NCBI GenBank assembly: GCA_944739405.2
Contig: OX123191.2
Span: 4,134,830-4,198,829, forward strand
Direction: 5' to 3'
DNA: 64,000 nt
Source: Euclidia mi
Taxonomy: Eukaryota; Arthropoda; Insecta; Lepidoptera; Erebidae
Shown here one piece after another: positions 22,296-33,888 of the stretch. Below the pieces are notes generated by a model. That model searched no databases, was not told the origin of the DNA, and was given only the letters and a program-made list of their open reading frames with translations. A program made the translations under genes and the position numbers. Numbering within the stretch: position 1 is the stretch's first letter; the number at the start of each line of letters is the position of its first letter.

Positions 22296-24123
22296 ACATA
22301 ATTGAAAATAATATAACCCGTAATCCGTCATCTTTCTGGCAATATGTCAAAGATAAAAAGAAAAGTAGACAGCAATTTAAGGAATTTGTCTTTAAAGACA
22401 ATGTGGTTGAAGGACATGAGGCCGTATCTGCTTTTGCAAACTATTTTAGTTCCGTTTTCCATACTAACTCTCCATTGTTAAACACAGAAATTGCTGAACG
22501 TGATACAGATTCCTAAGTTTCATCCAATGTAGCGATAGATCACATAAGTCTCTCTGAGTTAAGAAAAGCAATGCGTCATTTAAAAACATCGTCTGCTTGC
22601 GGTCCTGATAATATACCGACTTATTTAGTAAATGACTGTCTGCCTGCTCTAGAAGAACCACTTCAGCATGTTTTTAATTTGTCCTTGCAATCTAGTTCAT
22701 ATCCTAAAAAGTGGAAAGTATCCAGAGTAACACCCGTGCCTAAAATTGCATCATCAAATGATGTCACTAACTTCAGGCCTATAGCAGTATTGTCCATATT
22801 TGGTAAGTTATTTGAAACAATTCTTAATAACAGTATTTTTAATCAGATCAGAAGCCGCTTAGATGATTCACAGCATGGATTTCGTCCATTACGTTCTACT
22901 TTAACTAACCATATAAAATTCATTGACTATGCGACTACTAGAATGACGTCGGATTGACAGATTGATGCAGCGTATTTCGATTTTTCAAAGGCGTTTGATT
23001 TTGTAGATAATGATGTTTTGCTGACTAAGTTTTCAGCCTTTGGATTTAGTCCAAAGCTGCTTAATTCATGGCCGATTATTTGAAAGATCGGAAGCAGTTT
23101 GTGAGAATGGGCAACTACTATTCATACGAATACAACACTCAATCCGGTGTAAGTCAAGGTAAGCCCTACGCAGTTTCTTATAATGATAAACAATCTTCCT
23201 AGTGTTCTCTCTAAATCTCAATGTCTGATGTTTGCAGACGATCTTAAATTATACCTATCTGTCACAGATAGTTCTGATTGTACGGCCCTCCAATCGGATA
23301 TTGACGCGGTATATGAGTGGAGTGTTCTTACACTCCACTCATATACCGCGTCAATATCCGTTTTACATTTTGATTTATTAAAAGAGAGCTTATTTCTTAA
23401 TAAGCTCTCTTTTAATAAATCAAAATGTAAAACAGTAACTTTTATTCGATCTTGCTCCTCAATACTTGTGACATACGAACTAGCTGGAACACCACTCGAA
23501 CGCGTGAGTACGATACGGGACCTAGGGTTAACTCTCGACCAAAAACTAAATTTTCACGACCACATAAACCAAATATGTAAAGATGCTAATAAAGCTTTAG
23601 TATTTATAATTAGAACATGTTCTCAATTTAAAAACACACACGCTATTAAAATACTTTACAATGCATACGTACGCAGTAGACTAGAGTACAATTTAATAGT
23701 ATGGAGCCCGAAAGAAAAGACATATACTCTAGCGATTGAAAGAGTTCAACGTAAATTTGCCAGTTTTGTATACAAGCGGGAATTTGGTTATTATCAATTC
23801 CTATTCCCTTCTTTATTATTCTTTATTTTATCATTGGCCTGGATACATTGGAATTGAGAAGGAAAATAACACGCGTAATGCATTATATATTGATGCTCCA
23901 CCACAAAGTAGATAATCCATCTGTTAGTGAGTGTATCAATTTTTATGTACCAAATAATTATTTGCGGGGTTGTCGTAGGCAACATCGACTCCTCACCTAT
24001 CCTCCTACATGGCGCCTTCCTCATGCTATTAATAGTCCTACCGGAAGAGCCATACAATTGATCAACTATTTTGTACAAAACAATGTAGAGGCAGACATAT
24101 TTTTTGACAAATTAAATAAATGA
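22296..24123 (+). pseudogene. LINE ORF2 C-terminal remnant: reverse transcriptase
   Basis: Spread over several frames. Between 22296 and 22560 a linker is readable with a stop at 22514-22516. Then come SACGPDNIP, VTPVPKI, NFRPIAVLS, HGFRP and FDFSKAFDFVD. The catalytic box FADD is at about 23234-23245 and DLGLTLDQKL at about 23520-23549. Beyond it are the thumb region and, in a shifted frame, the C-terminal FYVPNNYLRG part. Multiple stops and shifts lie between 22957 and 23183. A 69-bp fold-back insertion sits just after the FADD region. The protein is dead. LINE group is Jockey/CR1-like by motif. Confidence 0.8.
23295..23432. repeat. Twin abutting hairpins with identical 4-nt loop (TCTT)
   Basis: Arm A 23295-23325, loop TCTT 23326-23329, perfect complement A' 23330-23360; directly adjoining is B' 23361-23394, loop TCTT 23395-23398, perfect complement B 23399-23432. 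Arms are 31 and 34 bases without a mismatch. Taking out A', B' and one TCTT (69 bases) leaves A-TCTT-B, which encodes the normal RT sequence at this position, so A-x-B is the ancestral order. The insertion keeps the reading frame open. Confidence 0.95.
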
Positions 24124-24194
24124 ATGCAAACAGTCATGATACATTTTACTAAACTGTAATGTCGCTATACAAGCCATCAAATAGTTATACAATA

Positions 24195-24580
24195 GCCCTT
24201 TTCTTTTTTTTATCTATTGACATTCTGGTACCCATTTAATTTAATAATTCTTGTAATGTAAAAATGTATGATATTATATTATAGTTCTTTTTTTCTCTAT
24301 TTACATTCTGATATTCAATTTAATTTAATAATTCGTGTAATGTAAAAATGTTAAATATTAAAATATAGTTCTTTTTTTTTCTCTATTGACATTCAGATAT
24401 TCAATTTATTCATTAATAATTCTTGTAATCTAATAATGTTTGATTATAATATCTATACATATTAATATTTTTCTTTTTATAATTTATTAGTGAATTAATA
24501 TAGTATAGCATATAAGCGTTTTGGTGTGTATATACTGTAAGCTTATATTGTTTTTTAATAAATAAATAAATAAATATTCC
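24195..24580 (+). repeat. LINE 3' UTR with three tandem ~85-bp units and AAAT tail
   Basis: Units start with TTCTTTTTTT, then CTCTATTGACATTCTGATAT-like sequence and AATAATTCTTGTAATGTAAA, repeated three times (about 24200, 24287, 24370). The terminus is TTTTTTAATAAATAAATAAA at about 24550. Confidence 0.7.
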
Positions 24581-24639
24581 AATAAAAAAAATAAGATGCC
24601 CGAAGAAGGTCCGTAATTTAAAAACATAAAAATTTACCT

Positions 24640-25080
24640 AACATAAAACGTAATTTACCCGTCTGTAGAGTTAATTTTCCCAACATTAGGCAGAAATTTC
24701 ACTACATTTGGGGAAAATTCCTCGGGTCGCGGGTATACTGACGTCGTTACCGCGATTCCGCCATGAAGGTCGATAGAGGAACACCGCGGTGTTTTAGTGG
24801 GTATGCCTATCTGGACATCTAGGGGGGAGAGCTGAGCCATACACCCCCCCTCCACCTGCCGAAAACTCGATTCAGAGTTGGCGGAGGGGTCCCATTGAGG
24901 GACAGTCCGTAACTGGATTTCATCGCGATACAAAAAAAAGGGGGAAAATTCCTCAACATCAGAGATCAGTTCACCCAACATTAACTGGTAACATTCTGGG
25001 AATATTACCTGCTATCAGCGATAATTCACTATAGTGATAATTTTACCAACATCGGGCATAATTTTACACACCACCACACT
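24640..25080 (-). repeat. Repeat with conserved protein-like stretch
   Basis: A 108-residue minus frame (24655-24981) includes SPLDVQIG, KTPRCSSIDLHGG and TTSVYPRPEEF, a string I associate with dispersed lepidopteran repeats. The parent element is not identified. It lies inside the LINE debris block, and I see no reason to treat it as a host gene. Confidence 0.4.
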
Positions 25081-25299
25081 CACACCCGTATGAAAGTAAG
25101 GCAAGCTCCCCTTAAGGATGCATAACGCTTTTTCCTGGCAGTTACCGCAGGGAACTTATTAGATGCCATAAAATTATTTTTGAATTTAGAACCGTCCATG
25201 TAGAGAGAAAGCAATGGAATCTTAAGAAATTTATAGGAAAATATTGAAAAATAAGTTCAATGTCCACACCTATCTTCCTTCAAACTTACCCAATTTAAA

Positions 25300-25612
25300 T
25301 GAGCATACCATCAAATGAAAGAGCTCTTTTCAGCGCGTGTTATAGGTCTATAACGAAACGCCTACCTCAATGAGAACCAGATATGTAGAAGCAGAAAGTC
25401 ATTGACTACGGCTACGAAAACGTAAAAAATGTATGGGAGAAAACTGTTTTTGCATATAACTTGATGAATGTGCAAGTTAGGTAATTTCTATTGCTTGATG
25501 ACAAATCTATGCAGCGAGAGCTTTCATTTAAAAAAAAATCATGCGAATCGGTTGGGTAGAACGGGCTGGCCGACTCGTATTATAAAACACAAATTCTTTT
25601 AATATATAGATT
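25300..25612 (+). repeat. Common repeat tail
   Basis: Ends with ATGCGAATCGGTTGGGTAG-type sequence, a stretch resembling ATAAAACACAAATTC, and TTTTAATATATAGAT at the junction with block 2. This is the same style of terminus as other short lepidopteran retroposons (compare 63241-63484). Confidence 0.45.
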
Positions 25613-25999
25613 CTATTGCATATATATGTTTGCCTCAACATGTACTAGTTTCTGTCATGAGTCTTTAAATAAATAAATAAATCGTTGCATAAAAAAATAA
25701 TACGACAAAATATCTTGTACATTAAGTATACGACACGCTTAAACGCGCTACGGACGCTACGAACGTTGAACAATTTTGTAATTACTTATCACTTACAGCA
25801 TCGTTCATTACAGTGTAAGAAAACCTGTAAGTTGGAGCTGAAACTTTGAAAGATTGCGTAAGCATTATATTAAATGCATAATAAAGAGATATTCAAGTAG
25901 TTAAGTGTAGAACAAAGCAATAAATAAATGGCCTTTGCCTTACAAAATATGTTATTACTTTTTATGATGATTAGGTTTCAAAGTTTAATCAATGTATGC

Positions 26000-26216
26000 A
26001 CGGTTGGTGTAGTGGTTTAAGCGGTCGCCTCACCGCTTGTGCCGTACACAGTGTTGTGGGTTCGATCCCCACACGACACACTTTGTGTGATTCATAAATT
26101 GTTGTTTCGAGTCTGGGTGTTACTTGTATCCGTTAGTTGTATGTTTGTTAAGTCCCCCCCGACACAGGATTTAGTCCTAATAGTGCGGGAGTTGTTTTAA
26201 AAAAAAAAAGAAAAAA
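26000..26216 (+). repeat. tRNA-derived SINE (copy I)
   Basis: Box A TGGTGTAGTGG is at 26005-26015 and box B GGTTCGATCCC at 26059-26069, giving an internal Pol III promoter. A conserved body follows (GAGTCTGGGTGTTACTTGTA) and an A-rich tail. The same SINE sits at the same relative position at 63937, so it inserted before the segmental duplication. Confidence 0.85.
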
Positions 26217-26577
26217 CATGGATAACATTTATAAAAGGCGTATATTTTGTTACTCTGAAACCCGCAATTGGATTTGGTACACAACCATGTAGTATCTTTC
26301 TTCACAAACATTTTTATCAGATACCATGAGGGTAAAGCCGCAGGCAAAGGCTAGTAGTCTACAAATTTAACGATAAAATCTAATAGGATAGAAGTCATAG
26401 GTCTTAATATATGACAATCACTAACCACATTAATTAGACGGTACTTAATGTTCCCGACACGAATCGCGGTCAAATACCAGCTTCCTGAGATAAAGCTGAC
26501 TAATATTAGGTCTCAGAATAATGAGGGTCCTTAGCAATTTATTGGTATTACTGCCGACCGGAGATTCTTTCTTCTAA
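26217..26577. other. No gene seen
   Basis: AT-rich unique-looking sequence with no long frame or recognised repeat. Confidence 0.4.
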
Positions 26578-26749
26578 AGCTCCATACTCACATACAGTTT
26601 TACTAAATCAAGTCAAACTCGTAGGCTCGCTTAGAGTAAAATTACAGTGTATTGGATGTCATCGAAGTGTGAGTTTTGCAGTCCACACGTTGATTTTTAC
26701 TCGTTATCGAGTAAAACTATCGAGTATAACCGTGTGTGAGTACTGAGCT
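26578..26749. mobile_element. 172-bp MITE, TAA-flanked
   Basis: AGCTCCATACTCACATACAG and the inverted right end AGCTCAGTACTCACACACGG form about 26-bp imperfect inverted repeats. TAA is at 26575-26577 and 26750-26752. The interior holds TACTCGTTATCGAGTA, a further palindrome. The 3-bp TAA/TTA duplication suggests a Harbinger-type MITE. Confidence 0.65.
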
Positions 26750-26849
26750 TAAGGTGTACGGCTCGTGTATGTTTATGACTTTTGTTACACATGTGAACAA
26801 AATTGTAGTCAATACTATCGTCATCATATAAGCCAAAAGATGTCCATTG

Positions 26850-27215
26850 CTGAACTTAGAACTTCAAGTCTCTCCCTGTGATCCCACAAGATCATCCCTC
26901 TTACAGGTAGTAGAGCCTTGCTGATTTCAGCACGAATGGGCCGTCTCGACCGGGGAAGTACTACCCTCTCACAGAAAATCGACGTAAAGTAACAGTATCC
27001 AAACTGTTGCGTTTTGTTCGGTGAGTGAGAGTGCCGGAGGCCCATCCCCTATTCCTTCTCTCTCATCCCATTCCTCCTCCTATCCCTTTTCCCAACCCCA
27101 AGGGGCGGCAACGCACTTGTGACTCCTGTGGTGTTACTCGTGTCCATGAGCGGCGGTAATTGCTTACCATCAGGCGATCCGTCTGCTTGTTTGGCACTTT
27201 ATTTTGCATTAAAAA
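26850..27215. repeat. Inverted copy of the repeat at 6593-6905
   Basis: GGGGAAGTACTACCCTCTCA, GGAGGCCCATCCCC and the GGCGGTAATTGCTTACCATC region match 6593-6905 in reverse complement. Non-coding. Confidence 0.75.
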
Positions 27216-28264
27216 AAAACATTGGTCCACCTTGTCGGGGGCCTAGCTCTGTTGTGTCGTCTCTTATGTGGTCACCATTCTAGAACCTATACCTCAAAAC
27301 TTGCCACAATATACATTTAATGATTAAAACTTTCAAAAATAATACATTTGTCAGATCGTTCCAACTATGGATCAATTTTATTGTAATAGATGTTGTGCAG
27401 TCATTTGTTTTAAATAAATAAAATCTCATACAGAGAAACTGTAGTAGTAAGACAAACATTAAGTGCCCGAATAAGCTGGATAGAGCGGAAGTGCTTAATC
27501 ATCTGATATAGTTTTGGGAATGTTAATATTGAGACTCAGACCTTGTAATGAATTTCTAAGAATCTCTTTTAGAAATTCATTACACAAGCTCTATGAAACA
27601 GAACACATGCAGTGATTAAAATCACAAGCAAACATTATCGTAAACTCATTATACATAACAACTTAAATATTTAAAAATTTCATCGCGATCACGCGCAGAG
27701 TTTATTATCGGATAAATTAAATTAACCCTTATAAACCTGTGAAATTACATGGGGCAATCAGGTCGAAACGGCCGAGCAATTCGTGGTTAGAATTAAAATA
27801 TCACAACACTCAGTTGGGTCCGGTAGACCCTACTTGCGATGACTTTTTTCTAAGCGCAGTCGATGGGTTCAAATTTAATTATGCCATAACATAACACATA
27901 TGTTGTAAGAAAACAAAAGAATTTTAAAAGAGACTGAAAAAATGTTGTTGACAACGAAATATGCTTGGTGGCATTTGCACAGAGATTATTTTGTTGAATT
28001 CCTTGCTCTTTTTTCTGTTTGTTCCGGTTTACGGGGCAACTTTTGGACGTATTTTTGTGTAGCATGTATCGTAACACAAAAACAAAACGTATTAAAACTT
28101 TTGCATTGTTTGTTTTCAGTTTTATTTATTCCAAATAATTGTTTGAAAGAAAATTATATACGTGCCGGTTTAATTTAAGCTACAGCTATCCAAGACCTGT
28201 TACAAGATATTTATTAAACGTTGCTTATATCTAATTTAACAAATAAATTACTTGTACAAAGTAT
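27216..28264. other. No gene seen; one 16-bp hairpin
   Basis: AT-rich with only short opposing frames. TGTAATGAATTTCTAA (27544-27559) is perfectly inverted at 27569-27584 around a 9-base loop. It is a single hairpin, unlike the twin structures elsewhere. Confidence 0.5.
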
Positions 28265-28445
28265 ATCATCATAATCATGTCAGTGTTACCCGAGTTGCAT
28301 CCAAGACTTTGGAAATAGAGGACCTGATCATTTTGTGGGGATCGCGGGCAGCGGATGGATGTGGGTGGCTCAAGATCGGTCCATGTGAAGAGCCTTGGGG
28401 GAAGCCTATGTCTAGCAGTGGACGTCTTTCTTCTGATATATGATG
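28265..28445 (+). repeat. RTE-type LINE 3' fragment
   Basis: GATCGCGGGCAGCGGATGGA then GGGGGAAGCCTATGTCTAGC and GTGGACGTCTTTC leading to an ATGATGATA tail. Same family as 9009-9200. Confidence 0.65.
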
Positions 28446-29810
28446 ATACCTTATATTAGAATCGGAAGATATGCACTTTTTAAAGCAAATATTGGCCACC
28501 AACCAATAGTATCGGTTAGCCCTTTTATCATATTGATGGAACGTGTACTAAACAACCGGCTCCTTACATATCTAGAAGCAAATGATCTCCTCAGTGATCG
28601 ACAATACGGGTTTCGCCGAAACCGATCCACTGGGGATCTTCTAGCATATGCTACGCATATCTGGAGCAAAGCTATCGAGAATCACGGAGAGTCTGTTGCA
28701 GTTTCTCTTGATATCTCGAAGGCATTCGATAGGGTCTGGCACGACAGCCTTATCAGCAAGCTTCCATCTTTTGATCTACCCACTAGACTCTGTGCTTGGA
28801 TACACGACTTTTTGAAGGACCGATCGATTCAAATAGTCATTGACGGCTGCACGTCCAAGCACATGACAGTTAATGCTGGAGTTCCTCAAGGGTCTGTACT
28901 CTCTGCAACGCTGTTCCTGATGCATATCAACGATATGCTTATACCGGGGACTCTAGGATATCCAGACGATACCACGATCATAGAGAATTACACGTCCAAT
29001 GCTCGAGCTAGTGGCGCACAAACAGAAGAGCTTAGGGAAGATATGATTAAGCGCTTGAACATGGCCTTGTAGGCAGTTTCCCAATGGGGAGATGTCAACC
29101 TGGTCAAGTTTAATGCAACAAAAACCCAGGCATGTCTGTTTTCTTCTAAACGTAGTGCGTTCAAAATGTCTCCAACTTTCCGAAATGTATCTGTGCCGAT
29201 AGCTGACCACCTTGAGCTTCTCTCTTTCGCTCTTTGGTATTACACTCACCCCGACTCTCAATTTTGGTTCATTTATTGAGTTGAAAGCTGCAACTGCGTC
29301 AAAAAAGCTCGGAATATTGGCCAAAGTGAGATGATACTTCACGCCGGTACAACTGCTAAGTCTATAACAAGCACAAGTCCGATCCTGTATGGAGTATTGT
29401 TCTCATCTCTGGGATGGATCGGCCAAATACCAGCTTGAGACACTTGACTCAATAGAGAGAAAAGCCAGGAGACTCATTGGTGATGAAGAAGTTACCTCAA
29501 AACTTCAAAGCCTCGAACACCGACGACGAGTTGCTGCTTTATCGGTATTTTACCGTATACATTTCGGAGAGTGTGCAGCGGACTGCACGATTTAATCCCC
29601 TCATCCCCTTTCCACTATCGGACAACCAGACGCACTGCCCAGCGCCATCGGTACATGGTCGATATTCCAACCGTACGTACAAAATGATTTGCTTCCTCGT
29701 TCATCATGCGCGTGATAGATTTGTTGAAATATATTGTAAAAATATTCAAAAATATATCAAAGTAAGTACGTCTAAGGTATGTGTGTCCCGTTTGTAAGTA
29801 CCTGTTTATC
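28446..29810 (+). pseudogene. LINE reverse transcriptase remnant (YPDD)
   Basis: The main frame 28440-29072 gives LLTYLEANDLLSDRQYGFRR, VSLDISKAFDRVWH, GVPQGSVLSATLF and the catalytic box YPDD (normally YADD; both aspartates kept). After a stop at 29072 the palm-end and thumb continue in other frames: FNATKTQACLFSS, then MEYCSHLWDGS and RRVAALSVFYRI (29389-29595), then a C-terminal YSNRTYKM piece. It is 5'-truncated, has no endonuclease, and carries several frame breaks. Jockey/R1-like by motif. Confidence 0.8.
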
Positions 29811-29829
29811 ATCCCCGCAAAAGCTCGGA

Positions 29830-30825
29830 TATCAAACTGTTATAAATCTGGTTAGAATTTATATCATTGTTATTTATTTCTACGTCGAGTTTTAGGTTAA
29901 GTTACAATAAGATCGATTTTAGAATTATTCACATATGTCTCTAACAAGATATAACCATATATATTGTATCATTAACTATGTATAGCCTAAACATATAGTA
30001 AATAAACATAAATGGATTGTATGTTTTGAATTTATAGTGTTGCCAAATCTAAATAGACAAATTGGTTTGACGTTTTACAGTTGACATTGTCAAACGGGTA
30101 AATAGAGTATAAAATATGAACAGACTCTGCTCAATATTCAGTTTCGCCCCGGCAACGGCTAACTAAGGTACGATATAATTCTGACTATTATATTACTGTG
30201 TTTCACGATTCTATATTGCTTCTGTGGTTTTCTTTAGAGTATTGTCAATAGAAATAACGCAGAAGCAATGTAATATAGCGTAGCTATTGTATAATTGATA
30301 TTGTGGGTGGTTTTGTCAGTTGTGAGATGTTATAAGTTTACAACATGGAATATCATATAATAGAATCGATTCATATGCTGTGAAACAAGCCATATAAATT
30401 ATATATGTACCTATGGTGAATATTAAAGTGGTAAATATTGAATATATATACATCGTAAGTATACCTAGAGTAATATTAAAGATATACCTGTGGCCAATAT
30501 TACTAAATGAATTATATTGTTGCTAATCCATTGTATTAATGTTATATTTGATATATTGAACTACCCACAATTTTGCTACCCAATATTATAAATATGGTAT
30601 AGTTTGTACTGCTTTTATAAACAATTACAATTAAAAGAATGGCCAAGAGTGGCGGTAAATGTAAATGTATCTTTATCTAAGATATATTCTTGTGACAAAC
30701 TGAATAAATGAAAGTAAGAATTGATAGTTGTCTATTTTATTTTTCAAACCATTGACAAATATGACTTAAATACTATATATAGGCGATATACCTTGTATCT
30801 ATACATATATACATAATAACCCTTC
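29830..30825. other. Non-coding AT-rich stretch, possible solo LTR
   Basis: No frame of note. It holds a well-spaced TATA/initiator pair at 30108-30142 and an imperfect inverted pair, ATATTGCTTCTGTG at 30213 and the CAGAAGCAATGTAATAT region at 30261. A TG...CA unit beginning TGTTGCCAAATC at about 30040 could be a degraded LTR, but I cannot find a partner copy. Confidence 0.35.
30108..30142 (+). promoter_or_regulatory. Candidate core promoter (TATA + initiator)
   Basis: TATAAAAT at 30108-30115 and an arthropod initiator TCAGT at 30138-30142, with the A at 32 bases from the start of the TATA box, a textbook spacing. No ORF follows within 700 bases. It may be the promoter of a vanished retroelement. 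Confidence 0.4.
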
Positions 30826-31068
30826 TATTACGCGCTGCAAAACAATGGAACTCCCTGCCAGAATCTGTGTTTCCCGATCAATACAATTTGGGTGTCTTCA
30901 AGACGCGAGTGAATAGGCATCTTCTACATCCTAGATCGCATCATTGCTTACCACCAGGCAAGATAGTGGTCAAACGCCAACCTATATTTACTAAAAAAGA
31001 AAGTCTACACGTACTAAGGTATTACAGCGTAGACATATATCTGACATATCTTTATCTGGAATAATAAG
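30826..31068 (+). pseudogene. LINE ORF2 C-terminal tail
   Basis: The frame reads KQWNSLPESVFP followed by NLGVFKTRVNRHLL, the end of an R1/Jockey-type reverse transcriptase protein. A 65-residue open piece ends at 31064. Its non-coding part is shared with block 1 copy I at 440-600. Confidence 0.7.
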
Positions 31069-33660
31069 GCACTAGGAGTAACGTGTAAGAAATTAATCTG
31101 AATAGCAGTGAGATCACCTAGATACCTGGATTACGCGCGTGACGTAGATATACAATGGATTTGCGACATGATAACGTTATGTACGTGCGATATAATTTTG
31201 GAACGTGAGGCTGCTATAGCTCTTAGATATCTATAAATCTTAGATAGGTTATAGAATTTGTAACTTGAATTGTCGTGTCTCTGGTTCATTTATTAGTTGA
31301 CTTGTTTGAAGTTTAATGCTCTCACAGAATACTGACTTAAAAAAAGTCAAAGTCGAAATCCTCTTTTCATCTAAGTCACCATGTGACATGTAACACTTGA
31401 AAAACAATTACATAAACAGTGTCCGTATTGTTGAATTTAGTTGGTTAAGTGAGATGTTGGCAAAATAAGCAGCCACTACGTCCCTTATTATTTTTCCTTC
31501 ATAAAAGGAATCCACTTACCTTGACGGCTTGATGTACCAACGTACAGGGAAAGCTTTGTACTCTTTTTAATAAAATTCTACTCCCTGATTACCGTAAAGG
31601 CTATGTTCATAACGAAACCAATGCAGTCTGTCAGTCACGCCAATAGACTATCTATATAATATATTTAAGATTTAATACAAATAAAACATATTCCATTATG
31701 GACTAGGACTAATTTTATCACAAGTAAAGCAAGCTTAGAAGTAGCGCATGGTAATTTTATTTGCTAACTATGCTCTTTTACAAGTATAGTTGAAAATCCA
31801 AAAGGCCTAACATAAATTACTACGTTCAAGAGGTATGAAAGCCCGCTGAAACCTTAGTTAGAACAAAAACATAAAGCGTATTAGTAAAATTTTTAAAGCC
31901 CATTAAAATGGCCGAGTTAATAAACAAAATTACGAACGAAAATGATATATTTACTTTTGATGTATTTATTACGAGTACTTGTTTCGCAGGCTCTTTATAT
32001 TTCTAACTAACAACGGTAAAGGTGGATTGTACAAGCGTTTTATGTGTAGAATCATGCGATACGTTTGTTCTGTTTTGTGATTTTGTTTTATATGTGCGCT
32101 TTTATGGGAGTTTTGACTTCAAAAACTGGGCTTATCAAGATATAGTAGCTAGTTAAAGTCCTAAATATGTTCGGGGTTTCAGTGCTGGATGTATGCGTTT
32201 TTGGCTTGTAAAGTATTGCCCATTAAAATCTGTGTAACTAAATAATCTTCATTCAGCGTATAGCTACTATTTTTAGACACAAAAAGACCGTCGTGTCTAC
32301 AATCTAGAATATAGTAAAGAATTAGGGCTAGCGCATACATACCATTTTTAATTGAACAACTATTTTGTTGTGTATCATATGTCTAAAAGAATATATTAAA
32401 GCGCACATACTGTCAACTCGATAGTTGCTCGACAAAAAAGTCAAAAATGCTTATCGATTTGCTTTTGATTTAAAAGTTGGACAACTATCGATCAAGCGCT
32501 CAATTTGTATTGCATTGTATTGATGTGCGCAGACCATCGACTAAACAGTCGATCCGCGACTGACCACGACTAGCAATCTCGTATAATGATTTGAAGCGGC
32601 GCCACGTTTCTATCTTTGTAAACACCTTGACTCGAGCGTTGCTAGAAAAAGACTGATTGATTTGAGGAGATAAAAAAATCGATTGTATGCGCACTTCCAT
32701 CACCTAAACTGTTTGGTTGAGTAGAAATCACGAAAAGTACACAACTCGACGAAACAGTTTAGTCGACGTAACAGTTGTATGTATGCGCTCGGCCTTAGAA
32801 TAAAGGAGGCAGTGGAAAAGGGAAACATTTAAACAAGTTAGAGGCATTAGAATATAGAACATTCAGACATTTACATTTCCAAACTCTTTAATTACTGATG
32901 TAAGACATATTGACTCCAGCCTTTCAAGCGAGAGTGTAATGTGAGCCTAGTAAAGTAAACACTCAAGATGTTTCAAATCGTACGATTTCCAACAAACCAG
33001 TACCAGAAACTTAATATAGTGCATTTTCTACTATTATAGATCTGCATTCTACAGGTAATTACCGGCATTAGGTATCTCCCAGTCTACCTTAGAGTGTTGC
33101 AGAGTTTAAAAGTAGGTGTATTATTGTTTAGTATATAGTGAAGTGCCTTAAAGCAAAACTTCAACATCTAGCAAACAATTATAGCTTAGGTACCCTTGGG
33201 AAAATGTAAAACACATAATTCGATACTCGTTCGCCTGTCACTCACAGCAAAAAATAACAACAATATGTACCTATAGCCTATTACTTCTTACCCAGTCTAA
33301 TCCAGATTTATTACAATGCCCAGTCATGTTTGAACCGCCTGAACAAGTCACACTCGACTCTTAAAACCACATTTTGTCATGAGTGTAGTGAGTTACCACA
33401 AACTTTTTAGTACTAAGTTTATACTGTACTTATTCACTCTGTTGACTTAACAACTTAGACCAGACGATGTACATTTGATGTGACATGTTTATTTCGGCGA
33501 GTGTAATATAAAGTTTAAGCTGCAGTTGGAATAGAGCACATATGTAAAACATTGCCGAACGTTTTGTTTTAGTGTCCTTACAATGTTAGAATAACCAGTG
33601 CAATGTCCTTACCAATGTCAAAAACTGTGGTTTCAAGGCGTTTAGTAATTGATTGCAATA
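30900..33660. repeat. Duplicated block 1, copy II
   Basis: Counterpart of 440-697 plus 7808-9925. It shows the empty site of the 7.1-kb element at 31177-31179 and carries its own Harbinger-type MITE at 32325-32794. No host gene is seen. Confidence 0.85.
32325..32794. mobile_element. 470-bp Harbinger-type MITE
   Basis: GGGCTAGCGCATACATACC and the inverted right end GGCCGAGCGCATACATACA are flanked by TTA (32322-32324, 32795-32797). Block 1 copy I lacks it. Sub-terminal TCGATAG/CTATCGA words pair across the element. Non-coding. Confidence 0.8.
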
Positions 33661-33888
33661 TTTCTTAAAATTTAATCGAGTTGCCCACGTAGCTGAGGTC
33701 AATACAATTGCGGGTACATATTTTCGAGGGGTGAAGTACTTATGCCCTTTACTCGACGACGACATAAAATCTACTGAAGCTGCCGCTTCTCGTGGCCCCC
33801 AGAATGTTCCAGCCGCTGCCTTAAAACGCAATGATTCAAAAACTAGTTCGGCCGCCGGCTTCGCTGTGACCGTTGCCGCCGCACACAC
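33586..33888 (-). CDS. Unrecognised 100-residue ORF with upstream TATA box
   Basis: The minus frame starts at 33888 and is alanine- and serine-rich at first (CAAATVTAKPAAE, then FKAAAGTFWGPREAAAS), followed by a basic YFTPRKYV stretch. A TATATATG lies at 33944-33951 on the minus strand, 56 bases before the start, in a locally GC-richer patch. The last quarter runs into the end of block 1, where copy I has no matching frame, so the true 3' part may be an intron or non-coding. It could be the first exon of a host gene or chance. I do not recognise a family. It overlaps an equally long frame on the opposite strand. Confidence 0.25.
   Translation of the reverse strand: MCAAATVTAKPAAELVFESLRFKAAAGTFWGPREAAASVDFMSSSSKGHKYFTPRKYVPAIVLTSATWATRLNFKKYCNQLLNALKPQFLTLVRTLHWLF

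Larger units (their letters stand above)
20776..25612. other. 4.8-kb insertion block in block 2 copy I (LINE debris)
   Basis: Copy II passes directly from the sequence matching 20770 (about 63520) to that matching 25612. The extra 4.8 kb contains a decayed LINE (21459-24580), a minisatellite (21180-21380), a repeat with a protein-like stretch (24640-25080) and a common repeat tail ending TTTTAATATATAGAT (about 25300-25612). Whether it arrived in one event is unclear. Confidence 0.65.
14919..26216. repeat. Duplicated block 2, copy I
   Basis: Aligns in order with 41720-64000. Matching anchors are the ATTATTTGATATTCATMAGC region at 14940, the CATCAAATGTCGRAGAGCGTAA region at 16228, GCTCATTGCTACGAGGTGCT at 20180, and the SINE-containing end at 25800-26216. 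It lacks the Polinton (empty region about 15085-15105) and the LTR element (empty site AGTC at 16531-16534). It carries its own insertions at 18628-20142 and 20776-25612. No host gene is supported between 15090 and 18620. Confidence 0.85.

Noticed and set aside
26000..26075. tRNA gene with box A and box B
   Set aside because: No clean acceptor stem, followed by a SINE body and A-rich tail, and repeated at 63937; it is a SINE head.
27544..27584. Another twin-hairpin candidate
   Set aside because: Single hairpin with a 9-base loop and no adjoining partner.
27850..28178. Two overlapping frames on opposite strands
   Set aside because: Overlapping short frames, no motif, AT-rich composition.
30213..30280. 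Third twin-hairpin candidate
   Set aside because: Arms are imperfect and far apart with a long loop; only one hairpin.
440..33660. Two haplotypes wrongly placed in tandem
   Set aside because: Divergence of about one base in ten by eye and many private insertions are more than expected for alleles, though read depth should be checked.
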